A DNA stretch of 64,000 nt. Source: M30B80 sp965656935 (GTDB lineage: Bacteria > Pseudomonadota > Alphaproteobacteria > Rhodobacterales > Rhodobacteraceae). Positions 27,025 through 36,318 of this stretch are shown here, piece after piece. The stretch spans positions 62,001-126,000 of the forward strand of contig CBFHMG010000002.1 in the NCBI GenBank assembly GCA_965656935.1, written 5' to 3'. The notes below the pieces were generated by a model. That model worked only from the letters and a program-made list of their open reading frames with translations. It was not told the origin of the DNA and did no database searches. The first letter of the stretch is position 1; each line of letters starts with the position of its first letter. The translations under genes and the position numbers were made by a program.

Positions 27025-27387
27025 GGCAGGACCCGATCTTGTTCTGCCACCAGATTACGAAGCTGCGCCCCCAGCGTCCAGCGCATCACGGCACTGCGCG
27101 AGAAAAACCTTGTTTTTGATTATATCCCAAGGCCATAAAATAAGGGGGAGGCAAAATTTTCACGTCATTTTTCCGCCGTATTTCGACCCTACGTTATTTT
27201 TAAAATCCTAGAATTCGACTCTGAGGACGCTAACTTGCTACGGCAATGATCACAGAAACAACTTTCGCGTAATTTCTGTGTCTTTTGAACAATTGCGAAG
27301 GACCACTTGGATACTGTTGGTGAACAAAGAGCATCGCAGCATTGCAAATAGTTTCATCTGCGCGTCAAAGGACTAACGAACCGACCC
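27025..27387. other. AT-rich intergenic region between ispH and the hybrid kinase
   Basis: A 363-bp gap between divergent genes, so it should hold the promoters of both. The part from 27110 to 27220 is clearly AT-rich compared with the genes around it. It contains the inverted repeat at 27251-27280, listed separately. I see no ORF, tRNA or convincing -35/-10 pair that I would place with confidence. Confidence 0.6.
27251..27280. promoter_or_regulatory. Inverted repeat, possible operator of the hybrid kinase gene
   Basis: Perfect 8-bp arms CACAGAAA (27251-27258) and TTTCTGTG (27273-27280) with a 14-base spacer, about 108 bp ahead of the kinase start. Centre-to-centre spacing is 22 bases, two helical turns, a common layout for a dimeric DNA-binding protein. 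No regulator is identified. Confidence 0.35.
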
Positions 27388-29595
27388 ATGACCAAGACTT
27401 TTATGCCAAGCATATCAAAGACTTCCGAGGATAATCCTCTGGAAGAACTGCGGCTGCGTTCCTTGATGTTTGCCTGCTCGATTGTGACTGCAGTTGCCTT
27501 TGTCTGGTGTGTTTGGGGCATCATCATTGGCCAGCCATTGATGATTGTACTTGCCAGCTTTTCAGGCGCCTCCGTCGTGGCAGCCTATCTGCTGACAAAT
27601 CGTGGCTATGGCTTCATCGGCAAGCTGATCTGGTATTTTTCGGCGTGGGTCCTGATTACATCATCCTTCTTCATTGCCCCCGCCGGTTCGGATGTAGAAT
27701 TTCTCTATGTGACGATTATTGCAGGTCCATTTCTGGTTTTTTCCTCCACCAGTGGCCGCAGGCCCATTCTATCACTGCTGACGCTGACAGGTCTGACTTG
27801 GTTAACTGTCGAGTATCTCGGCGCTGATTTCTTCGGCGGGCCCTATTTATCACCCGATTTGGCAGAAACGATCAAATACGCCATCTATTTCACCACTTTC
27901 CTCATCATCGCGACGGAACTGCTGTTGTTTGGCCATGTGACCGAAGCCTATCACGCGGAATTGAACAAATCGAAGAACGAAGCGGTGCAGGCGAATAATG
28001 CCAAATCCGAATTCCTCGCCTCCATGAGCCATGAAATCAGGACGCCGATGAACGGTATCCTTGGCATGATGGAAATCCTCGACAATACCGACCTGTCACA
28101 TGAGCAACGCCGCCTGCTGACAACGGCAAGACGGAGCTCCTTTGCGCTGCTGCGGATTATCGATGATGTTCTGGATGTCTCCAAGATTGAGGCGGGCAAA
28201 CTGGAGATCATCCCGAAGCGGACCAATCTAATGGCCCAGATGGAAAGCGTCGTGGAAGTCATGCGCGGCTTTGCGGATGAGAAGGACGTTATCTTACGCT
28301 TCTATTTCGACCCCAGCCTACCCGAAACCACCTATACAGATGGCGGGCGACTTGGTCAGATCACGTTGAACCTGTTGTCCAATGCCATCAAGTTCTCAAG
28401 CAAGGCCCGCGCTGAGGGGCAGGAGAGGGGCGAGGTCATTCTCTGGGTCACCAAAAGCTCGCAAAGCAGCTTCTGCATCCAAGTTGACGACAATGGTGTC
28501 GGCATGAGTGACAGCTTTCTTAAGGAAATGTTCGAACCCTTCTCGCAATCCTCTGAGCAAGCCTCGCGCGTGACCGGTGGAACGGGGCTTGGCCTGACAA
28601 TCGTCAAACGGTTGGTCGACAATATGCAAGGAACGATCGACGTTAAAAGCGCACCGAATAAGGGCACGACAATCCGTCTTGAGATGCCGCTGATCTTGCC
28701 GCAATCAACCCAAACCGCCCCCGATCTTGAGGGCTACACAATTCACGCATGGCCGCGGGATGACCTGTGGAAAAAAGGTGTCGACAGTTATGCTGGCGCC
28801 GCCAAGGCAAAGGTCGAATGGTATGAGACTTTCGAGGATTTTCGAGACGTCGTTCTGAGCCAACCCAAAGCCTCAATCTTTCTTGCATCGCTGGATGAAC
28901 CCAAAAGCCAGAAAGCCATCGAGGAAGATCCCGCCTTTGAGCAAGTGAAATTGCTCGCCTTTACCTATTTGCGCACCTATCGCTCGGGCCATATTGCGCC
29001 CAATCGCTATGTTCTCAACGCGCGGCCAACGCTCTTGAGCGAATTCTTCAGCGCCTTGAGCATTTTGTCCGAGCAGCCCGAGATCAAAAAAGAAGGCTTG
29101 GAACATGTCACGCCTCCAAGCCAACTCAAGCATATCGATAGCTTCTCCAACCAACCCCCTGACGGGGATGCGGCAGTCAAAAAAGTAGGATTAGCCAAGG
29201 CCAGCCGAAAACGCGGCTTGGTTGTGGAAGATAATGAGGTGAACCAGACCGTTCTCGTCGCGCAGCTACATTCGCTTGGTTATGAGACACAGGTCGCCAA
29301 TAATGGCGAGGACGGGTTGCGCACTTTGAAAGCCGAGGAATTCGACTTTGTGCTGACCGATTTCCAAATGCCGCTGATGGACGGGTTCGAGATGTCGCGC
29401 CAGCTACGTCTTTGGGAAGAAGAAAACGGCAAGCCGCGCGTGCCGATCATCGCCATCACGGCAGATGCGATCAGTGGCGACAGGCAGCGCGGGCTGGATC
29501 ATGGCATGGATGCCTTCCTGACGAAGCCCGTTCGCATGCTCGACCTTGGCGCGACGATCACCCGTTTCCTGACCGATAGCCCCACAGGCAAATAA
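27388..29595 (+). CDS. Membrane hybrid sensor histidine kinase / response regulator
   Basis: A 735-residue protein. Residues about 25-185 form a membrane sensor with five or six helices and no recognisable periplasmic domain. The HisKA dimerisation domain has the phosphate-accepting His215 in S-H-E-I-R-T-P; the HATPase domain follows with D-D-N-G-V-G-M and G-G-T-G-L-G-L-T. Residues about 470-565 look like a receiver fold without a clear phosphorylatable Asp, possibly a pseudo-receiver. The C-terminal receiver is complete: V-V-E-D-N-E-V-N, phospho-acceptor Asp658 in L-T-D-F-Q-M-P, and T-K-P. No Hpt or cognate output regulator is adjacent, so the signal and target are unknown. Confidence 0.92.
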   Translation: MTKTFMPSISKTSEDNPLEELRLRSLMFACSIVTAVAFVWCVWGIIIGQPLMIVLASFSGASVVAAYLLTNRGYGFIGKLIWYFSAWVLITSSFFIAPAGSDVEFLYVTIIAGPFLVFSSTSGRRPILSLLTLTGLTWLTVEYLGADFFGGPYLSPDLAETIKYAIYFTTFLIIATELLLFGHVTEAYHAELNKSKNEAVQANNAKSEFLASMSHEIRTPMNGILGMMEILDNTDLSHEQRRLLTTARRSSFALLRIIDDVLDVSKIEAGKLEIIPKRTNLMAQMESVVEVMRGFADEKDVILRFYFDPSLPETTYTDGGRLGQITLNLLSNAIKFSSKARAEGQERGEVILWVTKSSQSSFCIQVDDNGVGMSDSFLKEMFEPFSQSSEQASRVTGGTGLGLTIVKRLVDNMQGTIDVKSAPNKGTTIRLEMPLILPQSTQTAPDLEGYTIHAWPRDDLWKKGVDSYAGAAKAKVEWYETFEDFRDVVLSQPKASIFLASLDEPKSQKAIEEDPAFEQVKLLAFTYLRTYRSGHIAPNRYVLNARPTLLSEFFSALSILSEQPEIKKEGLEHVTPPSQLKHIDSFSNQPPDGDAAVKKVGLAKASRKRGLVVEDNEVNQTVLVAQLHSLGYETQVANNGEDGLRTLKAEEFDFVLTDFQMPLMDGFEMSRQLRLWEEENGKPRVPIIAITADAISGDRQRGLDHGMDAFLTKPVRMLDLGATITRFLTDSPTGK

Positions 29596-29596
29596 C

Positions 29597-29618
29597 GGCC
29601 CGAGACAGGTCTCGGGCC
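29597..29618 (+). terminator. Hairpin after the hybrid kinase gene
   Basis: Ten-base complementary arms GGCCCGAGAC / GTCTCGGGCC, starting one base after the kinase stop codon, with only a two-base nominal loop (so some inner pairs must open). The following ATCGCTATATTT is only weakly T-rich. It lies in the short gap to the converging NYN gene and could stop transcripts from either side. Confidence 0.6.
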
Positions 29619-29628
29619 ATCGCTATAT

Positions 29629-30207
29629 TTAGCTAGGCTGCCCCATGGTACCGTCGTGATTATCGCCGCCTTGGTTGTCACGCGGAGGCCGCCCGACAAC
29701 ATCCTTGAGTTCATCCAGCTCGATGAAATTATCGGCTTGGCGACGCAGATCATCCGCAATCATTGGCGGGTTTGACCGGATCGTGGACACAACCGAGACC
29801 CGCACGCCTTTGCGCTGGATCGCTTCGACTAGCGGACGAAAATCACCATCGCCCGAAAACAACACAATGTGATCCACATGCTCGGCGGTTTCCATCGCAT
29901 CTACAGCCAGTTCGATATCCATGTTTCCCTTCACCTTGCGGCGACCCTGGCTATCGGTAAATTCTTTGGCTGGCTTGGTCACCATGGTGAAGCCGTTATA
30001 ATTCAACCAATCCACCAAAGGGCGGATCGGCGAATAGTCGTCATTTTCAAGAAGAGCGGTGTAGTAAAACGCCCGCAACAACTTGCCGCGCTGCATGAAT
30101 TCCTGCCGCAACAACTTGTAGTCAATGTCGAAAGCGAGTGCTTTGGCGGCGGCATATAAATTCGAGCCATCAATGAACAGCGCGAGCCGTTCGTCTCTGT
30201 AAAACAT
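29629..30207 (-). CDS. NYN-domain (LabA/DUF88-type) putative ribonuclease
   Basis: A 192-residue protein of the NYN/PIN-like nuclease fold. The acidic residues expected for metal binding are in L-F-I-D-G-S-N-L-Y (Asp13), N-M-D-I-E-L-A-V-D-A-M near residue 95 and L-F-S-G-D-G-D-F near 118, followed by G-V-R-V-S-V-V-S. The last 20 residues are Gly/Asp/Asn-rich and probably disordered. Relatives are called LabA-like and are thought to act on RNA; the substrate is unknown. It is divergent from folK with 140 bp between. Confidence 0.87.
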   Translation of the reverse strand: MFYRDERLALFIDGSNLYAAAKALAFDIDYKLLRQEFMQRGKLLRAFYYTALLENDDYSPIRPLVDWLNYNGFTMVTKPAKEFTDSQGRRKVKGNMDIELAVDAMETAEHVDHIVLFSGDGDFRPLVEAIQRKGVRVSVVSTIRSNPPMIADDLRRQADNFIELDELKDVVGRPPRDNQGGDNHDGTMGQPS

Positions 30208-30347
30208 AATTAATCGTCCTGTGAGTGTTTGTGCCTATCGTGAATGGGGATAAGAATTTCTTCAGATAAACCTACGATCGACAATGCTGACAAAAATAGG
30301 TGATCACTCAACATGCGCAAGTGTTCGAAAGATATCGGAAAAATTGA

Positions 30348-30905
30348 ATGATACTGATCGCATTGGGGTCCAATCTGCCCGTTGGTGAACAGGGACCTTC
30401 TGAGGTTTTGCATGCCGCGATCAGCCAGATTTCCGAAAGAATCCAAATCCCTAAAGTTGAAAGCCGTTTCTTTAGGACGCCTGCATTTCCGAAAGGGTCC
30501 GGCCCTGATTTCGTGAATGCCGCGCTGAAACTGGAAGGAAGCGCCCCTGCGCAAAAAATCCTCACGATCCTCCATGACATCGAATCGGAGTTTGGCAGAG
30601 ATAGGTTAACAAGATGGGCCGCACGCGGTCTGGACCTTGATTTGATAGCGATTGAGGATCAGGTCCTGCCCGATCTCGCGACATGGCAGGCGTGGCACGG
30701 GTTGAGCGTGGATGAGGCCGCACAAACCGCGCCCGAGCAATTGATCCTTCCCCATCCGCGCCTGTCCGAGCGGGGATTTGTTTTGATGCCGCTGGCCGAT
30801 GTCGCGCCCGACTGGCGCCATCCTGTCCTTGAAAAGACGGTTTCGGAAATGCTGGCCGAACTTGCCCCGCAGGAATTGGACGGCATTGTACCGCTTTCCG
30901 CCTGA
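30348..30905 (+). CDS. folK: HPPK: 6-hydroxymethyl-7,8-dihydropterin pyrophosphokinase
   Basis: Folate-pathway enzyme. The 185-residue protein starts I-A-L-G-S-N-L-P, has F-V-N-A-A-L-K-L near residue 56 and the HPPK signature here as R-W-A-A-R-G-L-D-L-D-L-I near 88, then L-P-H-P-R-L-S-E-R-G-F-V-L-M-P-L. The Lys/Arg residues that bind ATP are consistent. A short GC stem (AGGGC / GCCCT, 30910-30924) follows the stop. rpoZ lies 90 bp downstream. Confidence 0.93.
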   Translation: MILIALGSNLPVGEQGPSEVLHAAISQISERIQIPKVESRFFRTPAFPKGSGPDFVNAALKLEGSAPAQKILTILHDIESEFGRDRLTRWAARGLDLDLIAIEDQVLPDLATWQAWHGLSVDEAAQTAPEQLILPHPRLSERGFVLMPLADVAPDWRHPVLEKTVSEMLAELAPQELDGIVPLSA

Positions 30906-30995
30906 AAATAGGGCTTTCTGCCCTTGTGTTTCCGGCACTTGAGGGCTAGGTACGGGGCTTGAGTTTCCTCCCGACAATGATTTCGGAGTATCCAA

Positions 30996-31349
30996 ATGGC
31001 CCGCGTGACCGTTGAAGATTGCGTTGATAAGGTACCGAACCGGTTTGAACTGGTAATGCTTGCTGCACATCGTGCACGCGAGATTACAGCTGGTTCGCAA
31101 CTGACGATCGACCGTGACAACGACAAGAACCCTGTTGTTGCCCTGCGTGAAATCGCGGATGAGACACAGACTGCCGATGAGTTGCGTGAGCGCTTCATCG
31201 AATCCCATCAGACCCAGATCGAGGTCGACGAGCCTGAAGAAGATGCAATGGCTCTTCTCCAAGGCGTCGAGCAGGATCGCCCCGCTCAGGACGATATGTC
31301 CGAAGAGCAGATGCTGCGCGCCCTTATGGAAGCGCAGGGTCAAAGCTGA
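30996..31349 (+). CDS. rpoZ: RNA polymerase subunit omega
   Basis: Small RNA polymerase subunit that helps assembly of beta prime and takes part in ppGpp binding. The 117-residue protein has the conserved start M-A-R-V-T-V-E-D-C, the segment N-R-F-E-L-V-x-L-A-A-x-R-A-R near residue 14, and D-N-D-K-N-P-V-V-A-L-R-E-I near 47. The C-terminal tail is acidic. It is followed after 12 bp by the ppGpp synthetase/hydrolase, the same neighbour pair seen in many proteobacteria. Confidence 0.96.
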   Translation: MARVTVEDCVDKVPNRFELVMLAAHRAREITAGSQLTIDRDNDKNPVVALREIADETQTADELRERFIESHQTQIEVDEPEEDAMALLQGVEQDRPAQDDMSEEQMLRALMEAQGQS

Positions 31350-31361
31350 CATAGGGCTTTG

Positions 31362-33515
31362 ATGGACGGGAACCGATCAGATCGGCTTGGCACTCTAGAC
31401 GCCGAAGACCTGATTAACCTTGTCCGCAACTACAATCCAAAATGTAACGAGGCGCTCCTTCGGGGCGCCTATGATTATGCGTCGCGGATGCATAAAGGGC
31501 AGAAACGCCATTCGGGCGAGCCCTATTTCACCCATCCCGTGGCCGTTGCCGCCATCCTGACCGAGATGCGCCTTGATGATGCAACCATCGCAACGGCGCT
31601 TCTTCATGATACGATCGAAGACACCAAAGGCACCTATTCCGAGCTGACGGAGTTGTTTGGCGAAGATGTGGCCGAACTGGTGGATGGCGTGACCAAGCTG
31701 ACCAATCTGCAGCTCTCCAGCCGCGAGACCAAACAGGCCGAGAATTTCCGCAAACTCTTCATGGCCATGTCCAAGGATTTGCGCGTTATCCTCGTGAAGC
31801 TGGCGGACCGGCTGCACAATATGCGCACGATCAAGCATATGCGCCCCGAAAAACAGGTCGTCAAAGCGCATGAGACCATGGATATCTTCGCGCCTCTGGC
31901 GGGTCGCATGGGTATGCAATGGATGCGTGAGGAATTGGAGGACCTATCCTTTCAGGTGCTCAATCCCGAGGCGCGTAGCTCGATCATGCGCCGCTTTGTA
32001 TCGCTGCAAAAGGAATCGGGCGATGTGATCAGTAAGATCACCGATGATATCGAAGCGGTGATGGAAAAGCATAGCGTTACGGGCTCGGTCTTTGGGCGCG
32101 CGAAAAAGCCGTTCTCGATCTGGCGCAAAATGCAGGAAAAAGACCTCGCCTTTTCACGCCTCTCCGATATCTACGGCTTCCGTGTGATCGTGGATAGCGA
32201 TGATGCCTGCTATGTGGTGCTTGGCGCGGTGCATCAAAGATGGCGCTCGGTTCCGGGGCGGTTCAAGGATTACATCAGCCAGCCAAAATCGAACGGCTAC
32301 CGCTCGATCCATACGACCGTTTCGGGCCGCGATGGCAAGCGCGTGGAAATCCAGATCCGCACCAAGCAAATGCATGAAGTGGCCGAGGCAGGCGTGGCCG
32401 CGCATTGGTCCTACCGCGATGGCGTGCGCAGCGAGAACCCCTTTGCTGTTGACCCTGCGAAATGGCTCTCGACGCTGAATGAACGTTTCGAGATGGCCGA
32501 GGATCATGATGAGTTCCTCGAACATGTGAAGCTCGAAATGTATTCGGATCAGGTGTTCTGCTTCACGCCCAAGGGCGATGTGGTGAAGCTGCCAAAAGGG
32601 GCGACGCCGCTTGATTTTGCCTATTCGATCCACACGCGCATCGGGCATTCCTGCGTCGGCGCAAAGGTCGATGGCATTCGCGTGCCGCTTTGGACTAGGT
32701 TGAAAAACGGCCAATCGGTCGAGATCGCCACTGCCGATGGTCAAAGCCCGCAAGCCACTTGGATTGATATCGTGGTCACAGGGCGCGCCAAGGCCGCCAT
32801 TCGCAGAAATCTGCGCGAAGAAGATCGCGGGCGTTATGTGAAACTGGGGCAAGAGCTTGCCCGCGTGGCCTTTGAACATGTGAACAAGAAAGCGACCCCA
32901 AAAGCTTTGGATACGGTCGCAAAAGCCCTTGGCCTACCCGACGGGACCGAAGTGCTAGCCCGGATCGGATCGGCCGAAATTTCCGCGCGGGACATGGTCG
33001 CGAAGCTTTACCCCGAGCTGGTCTCGGCTAACGAAGAAACCGAGGTCGAGGCCCGCCGCGCCGTGATCGGCCTGCCGCCTGGCGCACAGGTGAACCGCGC
33101 GCAATGCTGCCAAGCTGTTCCGGGCGAACGGATGGTCGGCATCACCTATCGTGGCCGCGGGCCTGTTCTGCATGCCATTGATTGCGAGGCCTTGGCCGAG
33201 TTTGACGACCAACCCGAACGCTGGATTGACCTGCACTGGACCGAAGGCCGCCACGCCGCGGTGCATAATGTGACCATTAACGTTACGATATCTAACGATA
33301 ATGGAGTGCTCGGTCGTATCTGCACATTGATTGGCGAGCAAAATGCCAATATCTCGGACCTGCATTTCATGGATCGCAAACCGGACTTCTTCCGCCTTCT
33401 GATTGATGTAGATGTGCGGGATGCAGAACATCTGCATTCTGTGATGATGGCAATCGAAGCCGATAGTGATGTTGCCAAGATGGAGCGGTATCAGGATCTC
33501 GATAGAAGACCCTGA
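31362..33515 (+). CDS. spoT: Bifunctional (p)ppGpp synthetase/hydrolase (Rsh)
   Basis: Controls the stringent response. The 717-residue protein shows, in order, the HD hydrolase domain (H-P-V-A-V-A-A-I near 58 and H-D-T-I-E-D at 82-87), the synthetase domain with Y-G-F-R-V-I-V-D and G-Y-R-S-I-H-T-T-V, the TGS domain (V-F-C-F-T-P-K-G-D-V-V-K-L-P), and a C-terminal ACT domain (residues about 640-710). Both the hydrolase HD and the synthetase motif look intact, which fits the single bifunctional Rsh of alphaproteobacteria. I use ATG 31362; a TTG one codon earlier is possible. Confidence 0.95.
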   Translation: MDGNRSDRLGTLDAEDLINLVRNYNPKCNEALLRGAYDYASRMHKGQKRHSGEPYFTHPVAVAAILTEMRLDDATIATALLHDTIEDTKGTYSELTELFGEDVAELVDGVTKLTNLQLSSRETKQAENFRKLFMAMSKDLRVILVKLADRLHNMRTIKHMRPEKQVVKAHETMDIFAPLAGRMGMQWMREELEDLSFQVLNPEARSSIMRRFVSLQKESGDVISKITDDIEAVMEKHSVTGSVFGRAKKPFSIWRKMQEKDLAFSRLSDIYGFRVIVDSDDACYVVLGAVHQRWRSVPGRFKDYISQPKSNGYRSIHTTVSGRDGKRVEIQIRTKQMHEVAEAGVAAHWSYRDGVRSENPFAVDPAKWLSTLNERFEMAEDHDEFLEHVKLEMYSDQVFCFTPKGDVVKLPKGATPLDFAYSIHTRIGHSCVGAKVDGIRVPLWTRLKNGQSVEIATADGQSPQATWIDIVVTGRAKAAIRRNLREEDRGRYVKLGQELARVAFEHVNKKATPKALDTVAKALGLPDGTEVLARIGSAEISARDMVAKLYPELVSANEETEVEARRAVIGLPPGAQVNRAQCCQAVPGERMVGITYRGRGPVLHAIDCEALAEFDDQPERWIDLHWTEGRHAAVHNVTINVTISNDNGVLGRICTLIGEQNANISDLHFMDRKPDFFRLLIDVDVRDAEHLHSVMMAIEADSDVAKMERYQDLDRRP

Positions 33516-33550
33516 CCCTCACCCGCCAAGAGAGGGCAGGATTAGTCGAA

Positions 33551-34192
33551 GTGTTCAAACGTAGGGATCAACGCCCTTGGGCCCGTATTCTAACCGAGTG
33601 GGTCTATCCGCGCGGTGGTTGGACCCGTGCCTTCCAATATGTCCAACATCGGCTCAGCCGTTTGCCCGGAACCCCCGAAAGCATTGCACGCGGGATATTT
33701 GTGGGCGCTTTTACGTCTTTCACACCCTTCTTCGGGATTCACTTTGTCGTCGCCGCGGTGCTGGCCAAGATGGTGCGCGGCAACATCCTTGCAGCCCTCA
33801 TAGGCACCTTTGTCGGCAACCCGCTGACCTATGTTCCAATCGCACTGGTCTCGCTTGAGTTCGGCCATTTCATGCTTGGCACTGAAATGCGCGGGCGCGT
33901 GGAGGACGGGCTTTTCCATAAATTTGGCGGCGCTTTAGGGGATCTTTGGCACAATATCCAAGCGGTTTTCACCCATGAGCGCGCGCATTGGGACGAGTTG
34001 CATATCTTCTATGATGATGTGTTTTTCCCATGGATGGTCGGTGGCATCATTCCCGGCGTTATTTGCGGCATCATTTGCTACTATCTGAGTGTTCCCGTCA
34101 TTCGCGCCTATCAAAAGCGCCGCGTCGCACGGATGCAAAAGAAGATCAGAAAGATGCGGGAACAGGCTGGCGCCTCGGGCACAAACCACTAG
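33551..34192 (+). CDS. DUF2062 membrane protein
   Basis: A 213-residue protein with the DUF2062 pattern: S-I-A-R-G-I-F-V-G-A-F-T-S-F-T-P-F-F-G near residue 45, then a membrane helix, A-A-L-I-G-T-F-V-G-N-P-L-T-Y near 80, and a third helix at about 165-185. It begins with GTG at 33551. The C-terminus is highly basic (R-M-Q-K-K-I-R-K-M-R). The family function is unknown; its place between rsh and pdxJ is usual in alphaproteobacteria. Confidence 0.85.
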   Translation: MFKRRDQRPWARILTEWVYPRGGWTRAFQYVQHRLSRLPGTPESIARGIFVGAFTSFTPFFGIHFVVAAVLAKMVRGNILAALIGTFVGNPLTYVPIALVSLEFGHFMLGTEMRGRVEDGLFHKFGGALGDLWHNIQAVFTHERAHWDELHIFYDDVFFPWMVGGIIPGVICGIICYYLSVPVIRAYQKRRVARMQKKIRKMREQAGASGTNH

Positions 34193-34219
34193 GTTCTGAC
34201 CTGGGACAACCGAAAGCGG

Positions 34220-34969
34220 ATGACGATGACCAACCGATTGAGACTTGGCGTAAATATTGACCATGTGGCCACCTTGCGCAATGCGCGCGGAGGTGCCCTG
34301 CCCGATCCCGTCCGCGCGGCGCGTCTGGCCGAGCAATCGGGCGCTGACGGCATCACGGCCCATCTGCGCGAGGATCGCCGCCATATCCGCGACGCTGATA
34401 TTGCCGCGATCATGGAGGCCATCACCATCCCGCTGAATTTCGAGATGGCCGCCACCGATGAAATGCAACGCATTGCCCTTGATCACAAACCCCATGCGGC
34501 CTGTATCGTGCCCGAGCGGCGCGAGGAACGCACGACCGAGGGCGGCTTGGAAGTTGCTGCGGATCAGAACCGCTTGACCGATTTCATTCTTCCCCTCAGG
34601 GAGGCGGGCATTCGGGTCTCCATGTTCATCGCCCCCGATCCCGCGCAGATCGAGGCTTCGGCCCGCATCGGTGCGCCTGTGATCGAACTGCACACAGGCG
34701 CCTATTGTGATTTCCATGCCGAGGGCAAAACCGCCGAACGCGACGCCGAATTGGAGCGTCTTGTGGCTGGCGCGAAACTGGGGGCTGAGTTGGGATTGGA
34801 AATCCATATGGGCCATGGTTTGAGCTATGATAACCTCGCGCCAATCGCGGCACTGCCCGAGGTGATGGAGCTCAATATCGGGCATTTCCTGATTGGTGAG
34901 GCGGTTTTTCTGGGCCTGCCTGCGGCCTTGGCCGAGATGCGGCGCTGTATGGATGCCGCACGTGGATGA
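34220..34969 (+). CDS. pdxJ: Pyridoxine 5'-phosphate synthase
   Basis: Closes the pyridine ring in vitamin B6 synthesis from 3-amino-1-hydroxyacetone phosphate and deoxyxylulose phosphate. The 249-residue TIM-barrel protein has L-R-L-G-V-N-I-D-H-V-A-T-L-R-N-A-R-G near the start, A-D-G-I-T-A-H-L-R-E-D-R-R-H-I near 41, and L-N-I-G-H-F-L-I-G-E-A at the end. An alternative start lies two codons in (34226). acpS follows after 41 bp, as usual. Confidence 0.96.
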   Translation: MTMTNRLRLGVNIDHVATLRNARGGALPDPVRAARLAEQSGADGITAHLREDRRHIRDADIAAIMEAITIPLNFEMAATDEMQRIALDHKPHAACIVPERREERTTEGGLEVAADQNRLTDFILPLREAGIRVSMFIAPDPAQIEASARIGAPVIELHTGAYCDFHAEGKTAERDAELERLVAGAKLGAELGLEIHMGHGLSYDNLAPIAALPEVMELNIGHFLIGEAVFLGLPAALAEMRRCMDAARG

Positions 34970-35010
34970 GCCATCCATTTGCGGGCCGATTTGACGATAA
35001 GGCGATTTGA

Positions 35011-35463
35011 ATGATCCTCGGAATTGGAACCGATCTGGCGAATATCGAGCGTATCCAGAAAACGCTTGATCGTTTTGGCGACAGGTTCCGCAACCGCGTA
35101 TTCACCGAGACCGAGCAGACGCGCGCCGAACGCATGACCGACCCCGCCGCAGTCTACGCCAAAAGATGGGCCGCCAAGGAGGCCTGCTCCAAGGCGCTTG
35201 GCACAGGTTTGCGCATGGGGATCGCGTGGCGGGATATGGCTGTGACCAATCTTCGCACAGGCCAGCCCGTTATGCATGTCTCGGGATGGGCGCAGGAACG
35301 GCTGAAGGAGATGACGCCAGAAGGCTATGAAACCGTCATCCATGTAACCCTCACCGATGATCATCCTTGGGCGCAGGCCTTTGTGGTGATCGAAGCGCTG
35401 CCCGAGGGCGAATTGGAGGCTTTGCCAGACATGGCCAAGCCTCCAACACGACCGCTTGCTTGA
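35011..35463 (+). CDS. acpS: Holo-[acyl-carrier-protein] synthase
   Basis: Transfers the phosphopantetheine arm to acyl carrier protein. The 150-residue protein has I-G-T-D-L-A-N-I-E-R-I (metal-binding Asp8) near the start, F-T-E-T-E near residue 31, and the signature R-W-A-A-K-E-A-C-S-K-A-L-G-T-G near 52. The C-terminal 20 residues extend beyond the usual family end. It sits between pdxJ and lepB in the conserved run. Confidence 0.95.
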   Translation: MILGIGTDLANIERIQKTLDRFGDRFRNRVFTETEQTRAERMTDPAAVYAKRWAAKEACSKALGTGLRMGIAWRDMAVTNLRTGQPVMHVSGWAQERLKEMTPEGYETVIHVTLTDDHPWAQAFVVIEALPEGELEALPDMAKPPTRPLA

Positions 35464-35529
35464 CTCGCCCCGCCGCGCGGCCCATGAACTCCTCAACTTT
35501 TGAAGCCCCGTATCAAAGAGGCAAGATGA

Positions 35530-36318
35530 ATGGCAAAACCCGCTGCTAAAAAGGACGGTTTCTGGGAAACTGTTAAAACCGTCGTCTATGCTTTGCTGAT
35601 TGCGGGTGTGTTTCGCACCTTGTTCTTCCAGCCCTTCTGGATTCCCTCTGGCTCCATGAAGGATACATTGCTGATTGGCGATTTCCTTTTTGTGAACAAG
35701 ATGGCCTATGGCTATTCGCGGTTTTCCTGCCCCTTTGCCGCCTGCCCTATCTCAGGACGGATTTTTGGCTCCGAGCCTGAATTGGGCGATGTGGTGGTCT
35801 TCCGCCATCCGACGAATAATTCCGACTTCATAAAACGCGTCATGGGCCTGCCTGGTGATGTGATCCAACTGCGCGATGGTGTGGTCTATATCAATGGCGA
35901 AGCCGCCACGCAGGAGCCCACAGCCCCCTTTATCGAGGATTTCGCATCGCAAGGCCCGATGGGGCATATGCCGCGCTGCACCAATGCGCCCGTGGGCGAG
36001 GGCGGCGAATGCGAGAAAGAGCGTTTCATCGAGACATTGCCCAATGGCGTGACCCATTCGATCCTCAATATCGATGACAATGCCTTTGCCGATAACACAC
36101 AGGAATTCAGGGTCCCCGAGGGGCATTTCTTTGTGATGGGTGATAATCGCGACAACTCGCAAGACAGCCGCTTCCCGCGCTCCATCGGGGGTGTCGGTTT
36201 CGTGCCGTCCGAGAATATCATTGGTCGCGCCGATCGGGTCATGTTCTCTTCGGCGGGTGAGCGTATGATCTATTTCTGGACATGGCGTGCAGACCGTTTC
36301 TTCAGGGCGATCGATTGA
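35530..36318 (+). CDS. lepB: Signal peptidase I
   Basis: Membrane-bound endopeptidase that removes Sec and Tat signal peptides. The 262-residue protein has an N-terminal membrane helix (about 15-35), the catalytic Ser42 in P-S-G-S-M, the general base Lys102 in F-I-K-R-V-M-G-L-P-G-D, and the late motif M-G-D-N-R-D-N-S-x-D-S-R near residue 201. The start has GAGGCAAG upstream. Its stop overlaps the probable rnc start. Confidence 0.96.
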   Translation: MAKPAAKKDGFWETVKTVVYALLIAGVFRTLFFQPFWIPSGSMKDTLLIGDFLFVNKMAYGYSRFSCPFAACPISGRIFGSEPELGDVVVFRHPTNNSDFIKRVMGLPGDVIQLRDGVVYINGEAATQEPTAPFIEDFASQGPMGHMPRCTNAPVGEGGECEKERFIETLPNGVTHSILNIDDNAFADNTQEFRVPEGHFFVMGDNRDNSQDSRFPRSIGGVGFVPSENIIGRADRVMFSSAGERMIYFWTWRADRFFRAID

